Source: a virus. Taken from it: a DNA stretch of 28,748 bases. Shown here piece after piece: positions 7,939-14,850 of the stretch. The notes beneath the pieces are model-generated. The model saw only the letters and a program-made list of their open reading frames with translations, searched no databases and was not told the origin of the DNA. Location of the stretch: IMG/VR virus record IMGVR_UViG_3300044641_001210, positions 1-28,748 of that record, one strand, 5' to 3'. The translations under genes and the position numbers were made by a program. Positions within the stretch are counted from its first letter, which is position 1, and each line of letters begins with the position of its first letter.

Positions 7939-8651
7939 AGTTGTTTATAATGTTTCGGGTAAGGTTGTTCTTTTAATAAACAGTCTTTTATACATTTTTG
8001 ATTAATAAAATAAATATATCTGAATTGCCTCAACTCTAATTTTACCGCAGATTCTTTCCAATTTTTAGCCTCTAATTCAGCTTTTTTATTTCTTGAGTTA
8101 TTGGTTACAATTGAGTTATGAAAAATTTCATTTTCAAATTCCCACATTATATTAGTGTGTTCACCGTAAAATTTAAAATTTGCGGCTTGGTAAACAATAC
8201 CTAAACCCCCGCATCTTTCATCTGCAAAAGATTGAATCCATTTAACAGTTTTAAATTTACTTCTTATATACTTAATCGCGTAACTTATTGCTTTGCTTTC
8301 GGTGTTTCTTTCGGCTTTATCATCAAACCACATTCGATTTAATTCTTTGTATTCATTTAATTTTGTATTTAATACTATTGAATTCATACTTTGTGGATTC
8401 ATTGCATAACCAAATTGCAAACAACCTAGTAATTCACCATTTATAAAACAACCTAAATGTATATGAGTTGTCGCATCGTTGCAAACTTTATGGCTATAAT
8501 GATTTTTAATAATCATTTCTTTACTTTGCTTTTTAGGTATTTCTTTTACATAAAAACTTTCAGACCCAAAACCGATTATTTCACGGCTTCCAAAAATTGA
8601 TTGTTGAGTGCTATAAATTAAATCTTTTTTTTCCATTTCTCTAGTCTTCAT
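7935..8651 (-). CDS. Mom-like DNA modification enzyme (GNAT fold)
   Basis: Resembles the phage Mu Mom family, acyltransferase-like enzymes that modify adenine in phage DNA and block host restriction. Visible blocks are NHYSHK at 50-55, LGCFINGELLGCLQFG at about 66-81, ELNRMWFDD at 103-111, RNTESKAIS at 115-123, SFAD at 141-144 and IVYQAANF at 152-159. This order is what I expect for Mom-type proteins. A second in-frame ATG at 8636 (MEKKDLIY) is an equally good start. The first overlaps the upstream stop by 11 bases. It lies next to a PP-loop enzyme. Family call from pattern recognition. Actual substrate unknown. Confidence 0.75.
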   Translation of the reverse strand: MKTREMEKKDLIYSTQQSIFGSREIIGFGSESFYVKEIPKKQSKEMIIKNHYSHKVCNDATTHIHLGCFINGELLGCLQFGYAMNPQSMNSIVLNTKLNEYKELNRMWFDDKAERNTESKAISYAIKYIRSKFKTVKWIQSFADERCGGLGIVYQAANFKFYGEHTNIMWEFENEIFHNSIVTNNSRNKKAELEAKNWKESAVKLELRQFRYIYFINQKCIKDCLLKEQPYPKHYKQL

Positions 8652-8898
8652 AAATTCTCAATTCGTTTATTCGTTGGTTAGCTTTCATTAATTCTAAATT
8701 CATTTGGTGCAATTTAGTCGTTAAAATTTTGTTTTCGTGTTTCAGTTGCTTAAATACCTCATCGACTAACAAAAGGTCTTGAATTATTACCTCGATACCT
8801 TCGGCTTTTTTCGGTTCAAGTTTCTTTCGAAAAATCATTTTGTTAATCGTTAGCGACAAATTAACGGACGCTAAAGTTTGTTTAAGTGCTTTATCCAT
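8641..8898 (-). CDS. Coiled-coil protein (85 aa)
   Basis: Starts MDKALKQTLASVNLSLT. The second half, from about residue 45, is a heptad-like coiled coil (VFKQLKHENKILTTKLHQM and on). It is soluble and charged. It lies between the PP-loop enzyme and the Mom-like enzyme and could be a small partner or unrelated. Function unknown. Confidence 0.6.
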   Translation of the reverse strand: MDKALKQTLASVNLSLTINKMIFRKKLEPKKAEGIEVIIQDLLLVDEVFKQLKHENKILTTKLHQMNLELMKANQRINELRIYED

Positions 8899-8909
8899 AG
8901 TTGTTTATT

Positions 8910-9743
8910 TTAAAGTCCACAGTAACCCGAATCGCATTCGTTGAAATCGTCTTCGAATAAATCCAGTTGTAATTTATGTTGTTTAATCTTTTTGTAAGTA
9001 ATTCCTTTTTTAAATGTATTTCCGTTTTTTTGTTCTTGGTCAATAAACCAGTTAAATTTATTTTCTTGGTGTACCGATAAGTAATTTAAAAGTAATTCGT
9101 TCCGATGAAAACACCCAACACAATTATTTCTTTGAGCAAATCTCACTGCTTTACCTTGCCAAAAGTTCTCAATCGTATCTTTGAAAATTACGTCTTCTAT
9201 TAATGGAAAGCGAACCATTCTATACGGTAATTCTTGCCACTTATTACGACCGTTTTTTTCACCTACTTTAAATTTAAAGTTTTCAACTCCTTTTATTTGT
9301 CGTTCAATCATTTTATTTGCACGGCTTATCTCGTTGGCTCTAAATCCTATTCTCATTTCAATAGGTAAATCCGTATTTTCATAACACCATTGTGCAATTG
9401 GTTTAACTTTTAAATCAGTTGTGCAGTATCGAGTCATTATGTTCGGCAAATAAGCGCTATGTTTTAAAATAACATCTTCAAAAGTTGTGTTGCTTAACCA
9501 AGTAATTTCTTTACCGATAAATTGCTCAAGGTCTAACATAGTGTAAATGATTTCGTCCATCTCTAAAGTACCAATAAATTCAGTTCCAATTTTATCGCTT
9601 ACAATTTGTCGAATTTTAGCGTCAGGAAACAAACAATTTTTGTCATTTGTACGAACCAAAGCAAATACATTATAATCCGCTGGGTAATTTGCAGCAATAA
9701 AACTAGATGTTTTGCCACCGCTTAAACTGTTAACTGTTTTCAT
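8910..9743 (-). CDS. PP-loop ATPase, PAPS reductase-like
   Basis: Adenine nucleotide alpha hydrolase-like enzyme of the phosphoadenylyl-sulfate reductase family. The PP-loop is SGGKTSSF at 8-15. Further marks are RYCTTDLKVKP at 105-115, IGFRANEISRA near 132, and a Cys-x-x-Cys site NNCVGCFH at 206-213, with two more cysteines near the C-terminus (CDSGYC). The cysteines suggest an Fe-S or metal site. Phage members of this family occur widely and their substrate is mostly unknown. No dnd-type partners are present here. Sulfur-related or nucleotide-modifying chemistry is inferred. Placement two genes before the Mom-like enzyme hints at DNA or tRNA modification. Confidence 0.85.
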   Translation of the reverse strand: MKTVNSLSGGKTSSFIAANYPADYNVFALVRTNDKNCLFPDAKIRQIVSDKIGTEFIGTLEMDEIIYTMLDLEQFIGKEITWLSNTTFEDVILKHSAYLPNIMTRYCTTDLKVKPIAQWCYENTDLPIEMRIGFRANEISRANKMIERQIKGVENFKFKVGEKNGRNKWQELPYRMVRFPLIEDVIFKDTIENFWQGKAVRFAQRNNCVGCFHRNELLLNYLSVHQENKFNWFIDQEQKNGNTFKKGITYKKIKQHKLQLDLFEDDFNECDSGYCGL

Positions 9744-9747
9744 ATAA

Positions 9748-10599
9748 TTATTTTAAAGGATTAATTCCTGCGCAGGTAAATCCAGTTCCGTATTCATATT
9801 TAAATAGAACTCCGTTGCTTAATGGTGTCGGTTTACCGCCCGTTTCCGTTTCTTTAACTTTCCTAACGTGAACGTGCGTATACATCCAGTTCAACGAATC
9901 AGCAACGTAACGATGAATTACTAGAAAGTCATCCGCACGGTTTCCCCATTTACCGCCGCCTTCAGCGTCCGCCATATTTGGAGGCATTGGGTGACCTTCA
10001 AAGTCGCCATCTTTGTGTGTTTTACGCAAGGCTTCGGTTGCAGCGTGAATACATAAATAAATTGTTGTGTTCGTCTTTTTGGCAAACAACCGCAACTTAG
10101 TAGCCATTTCATAATCGTATTCGTGAGAATTTGAGTGTTTAGGTCTTAAAAATGAATTGTGTGGGTCAATCATTAAAACATCATAATTACCTAGTTCCTG
10201 AACGCCTTTCATAAAATCCTCAATTGTTAAGGCTTTACTTGAATCAATAAAGTCAAAATGTAGTTCTATAAATTCTTTAGCCGTTTCAAGTTCGTTTTCC
10301 GTTAGTTCAATTATTTTTTTACCCATAAACAACTCTATTAAATTACGCTTCATTCCAGTTACTGTATTTTCAGCACTATAAATTAGGTGTTTAAGGTCGT
10401 GTTTCACACTCAAACAAAGAAGGTAATACAAAACAAAGTACGTTTTCCCTACGTTAGCGTGTCCAAGAATAATATTAAAACTAGCTTCTTTAAATCTTAA
10501 ATACTCGTCTAGTTCAATTCCGATACCTTTACCAATAGGAACTTTGTTCCGCCTAAGCAACTCTAAAAATTCATCGTTATGTCGGTGGTTAATTATCAT
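9748..10599 (-). CDS. Replicative helicase-like ATPase (RecA fold)
   Basis: DnaB/RepA-type ATPase, 283 residues, lacking the N-terminal domain of full DnaB. Walker A is GHANVGKT at 46-53, and Walker B is YDVLMID at 139-145. A later HVRKVKETETGGKPT fits the arginine-finger region of hexameric helicases. It probably unwinds DNA at the phage fork. The start codon overlaps the stop of the upstream replication-initiation-like gene by one base (TAATG), the usual pairing of helicase with its loader or initiator in small phages. Confidence 0.85.
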   Translation of the reverse strand: MIINHRHNDEFLELLRRNKVPIGKGIGIELDEYLRFKEASFNIILGHANVGKTYFVLYYLLCLSVKHDLKHLIYSAENTVTGMKRNLIELFMGKKIIELTENELETAKEFIELHFDFIDSSKALTIEDFMKGVQELGNYDVLMIDPHNSFLRPKHSNSHEYDYEMATKLRLFAKKTNTTIYLCIHAATEALRKTHKDGDFEGHPMPPNMADAEGGGKWGNRADDFLVIHRYVADSLNWMYTHVHVRKVKETETGGKPTPLSNGVLFKYEYGTGFTCAGINPLK

Positions 10600-11000
10600 T
10601 AGTCAATTATTACGAATCCGTTAATATCAATTTTAGGTTGTCTAAGTGGTTGTTTAAGAATTCTTTTTCCTTCTTCTTCCTCTTCTTCTTTTCCTTCCTC
10701 TTTCTCTTCCCCTTCTTCTTCCTCTTGTACCGTAGGGGTTACCTTACCCCCTTTAATACCCCCTTGCCAAGGGTCTAGGTTAGGGTGCAATTTATTTGTT
10801 TTATTTAAATACCCTTCAACTTGGTTATCAATAGAATGCTTTTGTGAAAGGTAAGCAAACTTAACCATTCCTGAAAGTTCACTTTCTTCACCAGTAAATT
10901 CACGTTTTAACAACGCATCGTAAAACTCTAACCGTTCTTTGTCGTTTAATTCGTTAGCTACGTCCCAATAGCTACGATAAAAATTAAATGCTTTTCTCAT
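10599..11000 (-). CDS. Replication-initiation-like protein with acidic linker (133 aa)
   Basis: The first 65 residues (FNFYRSYWDVANELNDKERL ... FYDALLKREF) look like the DUF6291-type domain often found at the start of phage replication proteins. The middle is a low-complexity acidic block of Glu/Gly/Lys (about residues 93-112), and the end (PLRQPKIDINGFVIID) is a possible partner-binding tail. The protein may load the helicase encoded next, with which it shares a TAATG overlap. The acidic block could keep it away from DNA or bind a partner. Family call is moderate, role inferred. Confidence 0.6.
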   Translation of the reverse strand: MRKAFNFYRSYWDVANELNDKERLEFYDALLKREFTGEESELSGMVKFAYLSQKHSIDNQVEGYLNKTNKLHPNLDPWQGGIKGGKVTPTVQEEEEGEEKEEGKEEEEEEGKRILKQPLRQPKIDINGFVIID

Positions 11001-11010
11001 TTTAGTTCAT

Positions 11011-11119
11011 TAAAAAACCCGACCATTCTACTCGCGGCTTCGACTTCGCTTTCAAATAATCGGGTAATAATGTTATTATTCAGTTACTATGTTGTCGAAG
11101 CGTAACCTACTTAATAATA
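11011..11119 (-). other. Structured intercistronic region with possible terminator
   Basis: The 140 bases between two genes hold nested inverted repeats. A 13-bp arm pair (TTATTATT + GTTAC at 11073-11087 against GTAAC + AATAATA at 11102-11119) is followed on the minus strand by CCCGA/TCGGG (11060-11064 with 11018-11022) and a run of six T (11012-11017), like an intrinsic terminator with a long loop. A further pair, GCTTCGAC (11037-11044) and GTCGAAGC (11094-11101), links the two. The region also carries an in-frame stretch without a normal start that ends by overlapping the next ATG. Confidence 0.4.
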
Positions 11120-11140
11120 GTAAAAAATTGTTTTTGTTAT

Positions 11141-11320
11141 TTATCTATACCAACCTTTTCTTTCTTCGTTGAATTTCTCCCAAGCCTCAAATGTTGAAAC
11201 GTGGTAAATCAATTTAGGGTGTATGTCCGCTTTTTTAACAGCATCCTCGTTTGAATGCGCTTGGACTATTCGCCAGTCACGAATTCCATCCGATTGATAT
11301 ATTAAATAATAGGCTTTCAA
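11141..11320 (-). CDS. Small unknown protein with TTG start (59 aa)
   Basis: Reading frame begins at TTG, overlapping the upstream stop as TTGA, and reads MKAYYLIYQSDGIRDWRIVQ, ending NEERKGWYR. The composition is protein-like (alpha/beta, with two Trp) and it covers an otherwise empty stretch in the operon direction. No ATG is available in frame, so the TTG is the likely start, by analogy with GTG starts used by the large terminase and holin here. It resembles small host-like sensor or DUF proteins but is not assigned. Confidence 0.6.
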   Translation of the reverse strand: MKAYYLIYQSDGIRDWRIVQAHSNEDAVKKADIHPKLIYHVSTFEAWEKFNEERKGWYR

Positions 11321-11544
11321 AACGGTAGGTCTGTTTTCGGTTTGTCCAAACCCCCGAACACGTCCTTCTTAAATGGTTCGGAAATCTTCGCGCTGAAAAA
11401 TTTGCCGTTTTTACCGTCTTTGACCCAAAGCGCTATCTCTAGTTCCTCGCCTTTAACGTTTATTTTACCTTTGTAGTCGGGGTGGTTATCCGCTTTTTTG
11501 TCGTTCTTGAATATTGCACCCGTGTTTGTGTTGTCGTAACTCAT
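11317..11544 (-). CDS. Small conserved-type phage protein (75 aa)
   Basis: Starts MSYDNTNTGAIFKNDKKADN and contains HPDYKGKINVKGEE and W-V-K-D-G-K-N-G-K-F. This N-T-G-x-I-F-K-N ... P-D-Y-x-G pattern recurs in small phage and plasmid proteins of unknown function that often lie near recombination genes. Predicted single beta-barrel-like domain. A role in DNA binding is a guess. It lies 6 bases after the preceding gene. Confidence 0.65.
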   Translation of the reverse strand: MSYDNTNTGAIFKNDKKADNHPDYKGKINVKGEELEIALWVKDGKNGKFFSAKISEPFKKDVFGGLDKPKTDLPF

Positions 11545-11549
11545 AGTTT

Positions 11550-11759
11550 TTAATTTAAATTTACATTATTTTCTTCTAATATACTAAAGAATTTTTCTTG
11601 TATTTCTTCGTATACCGTCCATTTAGCTTCGGTTAATTCACCGTGTTTTAATTGCGCTCTCAAAAATTGTTGAAAGTCCCACAAAGCGGAAAAGTAGTCA
11701 AGTCCGTTTATATAAGGTTTAGCGTCTTCCATACTTTCAAATTCAAGTGTTATTTTCAT
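11550..11759 (-). CDS. Small unknown protein (69 aa)
   Basis: Starts MKITLEFESMEDAKPYI and has LDYFSALWDFQQFLRAQLKHG in the middle, a helical pattern that I have seen as a conserved small phage protein, then a second helix TVYEEIQEKFFSIL. The ATG at 11759 comes one base after the upstream stop (TAAAATG). A start 24 bases earlier would only add MKNLKDIK and overlap the previous gene. Function unknown. Confidence 0.65.
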   Translation of the reverse strand: MKITLEFESMEDAKPYINGLDYFSALWDFQQFLRAQLKHGELTEAKWTVYEEIQEKFFSILEENNVNLN

Positions 11760-11760
11760 T

Positions 11761-11973
11761 TTAATATCTTTTAAGTTTTTCAATATAAAGCGTAGCGTCC
11801 ATTAACTCTTCTTGTAAGTGTTCAAGCCATTCGCTAAATTCAACGTCTAATCTATCGAGGTTAGTTCCGTATTTCGCTTGACCAACTCGGGAACGCTCCC
11901 AGTATTTAGCCATTACCGCCATCAATACGCTATCTTCGTTTTGAATCGGTTCGTTTTCGTGTGTAATATTCAT
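11761..11973 (-). CDS. MazG-like nucleotide pyrophosphohydrolase-like protein
   Basis: The 70-residue protein carries KYWERSRVGQAKYGTNL, then VEFSEWLEHLQEELMDATLY, the helical E-x-x-E-L-x-D pattern of all-alpha NTP pyrophosphohydrolases. Proteins of this type are common in phages and are thought to trim nucleotide pools or act on alarmones. At 70 residues it is short and may represent only the metal-binding helices. The ATG overlaps the exonuclease stop by four bases. Confidence 0.6.
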   Translation of the reverse strand: MNITHENEPIQNEDSVLMAVMAKYWERSRVGQAKYGTNLDRLDVEFSEWLEHLQEELMDATLYIEKLKRY

Positions 11974-12635
11974 TTTATTAAGGTATTAAAGTATTTTCTA
12001 CATTCTTCTATTCGTGTTTTTATTTGCTCAATAACGTGTTCATCGTAGTTAAACAAGTAAGCTTTTACTCTTCGGTCTTCTTGTATATTATCGAAATTGT
12101 GAGCAGCCATAACGTCTCGAATAGTTTCGTCACTAGGTACGATTTCGTACTTTGACCACGCCGTTCTTCTGATTTCATCGTCTACAATATTTGAAGGTGT
12201 ATTAACTAAACAATAAGCAACCATTCCAAAAGGTTTTCCAGTTAACCAAAGGTAACCTTGAACTTGGTAATAATAGTCTTTATTTGGAAGTTCGTCTTCG
12301 AACCACGGGAACGTCAAAGCATTCCACGAACTTTTGACATCGATTACCATTTTGTCCGTTATAATGTCTGGTGTTCCTTTAATGTAATCGTTTTCAAAAT
12401 AGTCTTCGTTTTTTGTTACGAAACCCAACTCAAGAACTCGCTCCGTTAATTCAATTGAAGCTTGTTCAACCTCGTTTCCTTTATCCGTGTAACGTGAATT
12501 AAAATCCTTTTTAATACCGTACAAATGTTCCAAAGCTAGTTCTTGAATATACGATTTAGTTGTTTGACTTAACACCTCGGATTTACTCCGAGGGTTAGTC
12601 ATTATTTTACCGAGTGCGCTGCATCTTATTTTCAT
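11970..12635 (-). CDS. YqaJ / lambda-exonuclease-type nuclease
   Basis: PD-(D/E)XK exonuclease, probably digesting duplex DNA to make single strands for the ERF annealing protein encoded nearby. Visible signature residues: a helical GNEVEQAS with Glu (53-60), KGTPD at 86-90, IDVKSSW with Asp99 and Lys101, and YYQVQGYLWLTG with Gln124. Length 221 is normal for the family. The ATG at 12635 overlaps the upstream stop as TAATG, which is why it is preferred over an upstream ATG that would add MVMV. Confidence 0.88.
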   Translation of the reverse strand: MKIRCSALGKIMTNPRSKSEVLSQTTKSYIQELALEHLYGIKKDFNSRYTDKGNEVEQASIELTERVLELGFVTKNEDYFENDYIKGTPDIITDKMVIDVKSSWNALTFPWFEDELPNKDYYYQVQGYLWLTGKPFGMVAYCLVNTPSNIVDDEIRRTAWSKYEIVPSDETIRDVMAAHNFDNIQEDRRVKAYLFNYDEHVIEQIKTRIEECRKYFNTLIK

Positions 12636-13075
12636 TACCATAACCATTTAATAAATTTTCTAATTACTCCTATTTGAACCGTGTTTGTATTGTCAATTTT
12701 AGGTTGTTCTTGAAATGTTTCAGGTTCAATTTTAACTTTACGATTGTATTGTCTTTTTTGGTCGAATAAAGTAGGTGTTTGGCTTATTTCTTTTAAACGT
12801 CTTGTTTGATTAAAATCAAATATTTCATCTAAAAAAGAATTTACAATTTTAATATTTGGCTCGTATACGTCATTCCAATAATAAAAGCCATTATTTTTTT
12901 TATAAATTATTTCTTTTTTTATTAAGAAATAAGGGAAATTATTTGAAGTGTTAAATTGCTTTGATAAAATTCTTAAATCAGAATATTTTCCGCTTTTTTG
13001 TTGGTAAGCCGTTAAACAATTTAAATACTTTGAAATAGTTTCAGGCCTTGAGCCTCTTCTTTTTACTGTTTTCAT
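12635..13075 (-). CDS. Unknown basic protein (146 aa)
   Basis: Basic protein starting MKTVKRRGSRPETISKYLNC. The first 60 residues look like a small helical, possibly winged-helix domain (SDLRILSKQFNTSNNFPYFLIK). The rest is polar and ends KFIKWLW. Lies between ERF and exonuclease genes, both likely recombination proteins, with overlapping stops and starts on both sides, so a DNA-binding accessory role is reasonable. No family recognised. Confidence 0.6.
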   Translation of the reverse strand: MKTVKRRGSRPETISKYLNCLTAYQQKSGKYSDLRILSKQFNTSNNFPYFLIKKEIIYKKNNGFYYWNDVYEPNIKIVNSFLDEIFDFNQTRRLKEISQTPTLFDQKRQYNRKVKIEPETFQEQPKIDNTNTVQIGVIRKFIKWLW

Positions 13076-13605
13076 AGCTGGTTAAGTTGATTAATTTGTG
13101 ACTGCGTTAATTGAAATTTGTTTAAATCGTCTTTTGAAGCATTGTTGTTTTCATAGGCAATTATAAAATTTTGAAAACGTTCTTCTGAAAGTAAAGGCTT
13201 TTGCGTTTTAACCGCTTCTGCGCTTAAACTTGCATCGTCGTCTACAGCTTGTAGGCTTAATAAACTTTGAAGGGTGTAACGTCTATAATACGTAATTGCA
13301 GAACCGATTTTTTGAGGGTCTAAAATTTCGGGCAACTTCATACAACTTTCGCAAATTTCACCCGAATCAATGTCAACAATTCGACTAAACACAAAACCAT
13401 CTTCAATTGGTTGTAATAATAAAAGGTTGTTTTCTAGTAGAACGGGTTCAACCTCATCAATTAGCGCGTTAATGTCAGCGTAATTGTTTTTAAAGTGTGG
13501 ATTTTTAGCGTTCTTCGCTACCTTCTTAATTGATTGCTTCGCTTTATGAAGCTTTTGCAAAAATGTTAAGGTCGCAACCTCAACCGTTGTTTCTTGTTTT
13601 TTCAT
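13072..13605 (-). CDS. erf: ERF-type single-strand annealing protein
   Basis: Recombination protein that anneals single strands, of the ERF superfamily. Marks are KNAKNPHFKNNYADINALID at 31-50, LLENNLLLLQP to about 66, DSGEICESCMKLP, DPQKIGSAITYYRRYTLQSLLSL at 96-118, then AVDDDA. The order is characteristic. The C-terminal 50 residues are polar and variable. The ATG at 13605 (MKKQETTVE) is preferred; a TTG 42 bases upstream overlaps the previous stop. The exonuclease gene lies two genes downstream. Confidence 0.92.
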   Translation of the reverse strand: MKKQETTVEVATLTFLQKLHKAKQSIKKVAKNAKNPHFKNNYADINALIDEVEPVLLENNLLLLQPIEDGFVFSRIVDIDSGEICESCMKLPEILDPQKIGSAITYYRRYTLQSLLSLQAVDDDASLSAEAVKTQKPLLSEERFQNFIIAYENNNASKDDLNKFQLTQSQINQLNQL

Positions 13606-13630
13606 TTTTATTAGATTTGATTGTTTAAAA

Positions 13631-14032
13631 TTATAACATTTTTCCAATAAGCCCGTCTAAACGAACTAAATTTTTTGCGTAATTAACCCAAATATCATCT
13701 TCAGGGTAGTAATTTAAAGGAAAAGCCAATTTAACCTTTTCGATGTTTTCAATTATTTCGGGGTGTCCGTAACCCTCGTAAGCGTTAACAACTGCTTTAA
13801 TTGCATGAATTGTTACAGCGTGATTTCTATGGAATTCTTTTCCAGCTTCAGCAAGTGACGCACCGCTTAACCATTTCCAAACCATACCAACCGACCGCCA
13901 TAATACAACCTCACGTTTTCTAGTGTCAATGAATTCACCCTCAAACACGAACGGGCAAGCGTTGTAAAAATCAATCATTTCGAATTTAGTACATTCAGTT
14001 AGTTTGGCTATTTTCCCTCTGTTGTATTTCAT
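13631..14032 (-). CDS. DnaA domain IV-like DNA-binding protein
   Basis: 133 residues. Residues 59-81 (SLAEAGKEFHRNHAVTIHA plus IKAV) follow the C-terminal DnaA signature, S-L-x-x-I-G-x-x-F-x-R-D-H-x-T-V-x-H-A-x-x-K-I, which recognises DnaA boxes. There is no AAA+ domain, so the protein looks like a free-standing origin-binding module. It could recruit host DnaA-like machinery or mark the phage origin. The preceding 50-residue gene overlaps its start by 38 bases. An alternative later start at residue 19 (MIDFYN) would remove that overlap. Confidence 0.65.
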   Translation of the reverse strand: MKYNRGKIAKLTECTKFEMIDFYNACPFVFEGEFIDTRKREVVLWRSVGMVWKWLSGASLAEAGKEFHRNHAVTIHAIKAVVNAYEGYGHPEIIENIEKVKLAFPLNYYPEDDIWVNYAKNLVRLDGLIGKML

Positions 14033-14147
14033 TGCTTTTTGCTTTTAATATTTGTAAATAAAGGTCAAGATTGAAGTTTCCGCCTTTGTCACCTTCGTGT
14101 TTTTGACCTTTCCAGTAGTTGATTATTGTGTTTAAGTCTACGTACAT
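13995..14147 (-). CDS. Small unknown protein (50 aa)
   Basis: Reads MYVDLNTIINYWKGQKHEG, then KGGNFNLDLYLQILKAK, ending NSQTN. The ATG shares one base with the upstream stop (TAATG), a typical join in this genome. It overlaps the DnaA-like gene by 38 bases in a different frame. The balanced composition and the TAATG join support a real gene. Function unknown. Confidence 0.55.
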   Translation of the reverse strand: MYVDLNTIINYWKGQKHEGDKGGNFNLDLYLQILKAKSNEIQQRENSQTN

Positions 14148-14470
14148 TAGAATCCGTATTTAAGTGAATAATATTTGTCCTTCCAGCTTTCGTCTTCTTC
14201 TTCGCCGTAATAATCTTCGAAGTGTTCTTTTAAGCGGTCATTAATTTCTTCGTGAACCCATTCTATAAAGTCTAAGTCGAAGCCGTGGCTTTCTAAAGCA
14301 GTTGATGGAATGTCTATGCTATCGTAATTTTCGTTAACATAAGAAAACTTCATTGAGTTGTAAATGCAACAAAAGTTTTGATATTGAAAGTCTATACGGT
14401 AGTCGATGCCATTAAGCGTGAATTCAACTAATTCTAAGTCTAAATAAATGTATAAGTTTAAATTTTTCAT
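14147..14470 (-). CDS. Unknown acidic protein (107 aa)
   Basis: Starts MKNLNLYIYLDLELVEFTLNG and turns strongly acidic in the second half (DYYGEEEDESW), ending YYSLKYGF. Beta-rich first half, helical EWVHEEINDRLKEHFEDYY later. Might mimic DNA through its acidity, as many phage anti-restriction proteins do, but no family match is seen and this is a guess. It is the first sizeable gene of the early operon. Confidence 0.6.
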   Translation of the reverse strand: MKNLNLYIYLDLELVEFTLNGIDYRIDFQYQNFCCIYNSMKFSYVNENYDSIDIPSTALESHGFDLDFIEWVHEEINDRLKEHFEDYYGEEEDESWKDKYYSLKYGF

Positions 14471-14481
14471 TTTTCTTTTTT

Positions 14482-14556
14482 TTAAAGTGATTCAATAATT
14501 CCGATAATTAATCCTAGTAAATAAACTGCTAAAGCAAATTTTAAAAAGTCTTTCAT
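14482..14556 (-). CDS. Membrane peptide (24 aa)
   Basis: Reads MKDFLKFALAVYLLGLIIGI then IESL. One hydrophobic span with a charged start. The start follows the stop of the 48-residue gene by one base (TAATATG). The first five residues are the same as in the 53-residue membrane protein at 5926-6087, suggesting a shared targeting or a duplicated origin. Very short, so coding is plausible, not proven. Confidence 0.5.
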   Translation of the reverse strand: MKDFLKFALAVYLLGLIIGIIESL

Positions 14557-14557
14557 A

Positions 14558-14704
14558 TTACTTGTTTTTAGAATTGTATTCGTTACAAATTTTCATAAAT
14601 TTTAACCTTGGAAGGCTTTTGAATTTTTCGATTGACATTCCTACAGAAGCAGCTATCTTTTGCATTTTGATGTCAAGTTCTTCTAGTGTACTCATTGTTT
14701 TCAT
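14558..14704 (-). CDS. Small helical protein (48 aa)
   Basis: Reads MKTMSTLEELDIKMQKIAAS and VGMSIEKFKSLPRLKF, ending NEYNSKNK. It is the first gene after the host-type promoter box at 14733-14740 and so the first early gene. An internal ATG at 14695 (MSTLEEL) is an alternative start. Small, helical, charged: may be a regulator, but it has no recognised motif. Confidence 0.55.
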   Translation of the reverse strand: MKTMSTLEELDIKMQKIAASVGMSIEKFKSLPRLKFMKICNEYNSKNK

Positions 14705-14732
14705 TTTTCTTGTTTTTCGTAATTGATATATG

Positions 14733-14767
14733 CAAATGTAAACAACTTTTTTAAATGTAAATAACTT
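14733..14767 (-). promoter_or_regulatory. Early promoter with tandem direct repeat
   Basis: On the minus strand TACATTTG (14740-14733) fits the Bacteroidota -7 box TAnnTTTG, 29 bases before the first early ATG (14704). It overlaps one copy of a 15-base repeat: AAGTTGTTTACATTT (14748-14734) and AAGTTATTTACATTT (14767-14753), offset by 19 bases and differing at one base. No good -33 TTTG is visible at the expected distance. The repeat may be a tandem operator or, given the DnaA-like gene nearby, iterons. Confidence 0.55.
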
Positions 14768-14850
14768 TAGTGAACTTTTTTTTTAATTTTTTTCGATTAT
14801 TTTCTAAAACCCAATAAAATCAAGGCTTTACGAATAAAAATTTTTTTCAT
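14768..14850. other. AT-rich non-coding stretch
   Basis: About 80 bases, made largely of T-runs (minus strand: A-runs), without a gene, between the early promoter and the terminator of the upstream unit. Nothing specific is seen apart from low melting stability. It could be part of an origin because of the neighbouring direct repeats, but I do not call one. Confidence 0.4.

Noticed and set aside
7943-7950. CATTATAA before ninG resembling the late box
   Set aside because: It is the coding end of the Mom-like gene, the distance to ATG is five bases, and the AACAC box is missing at 14-15 bases.
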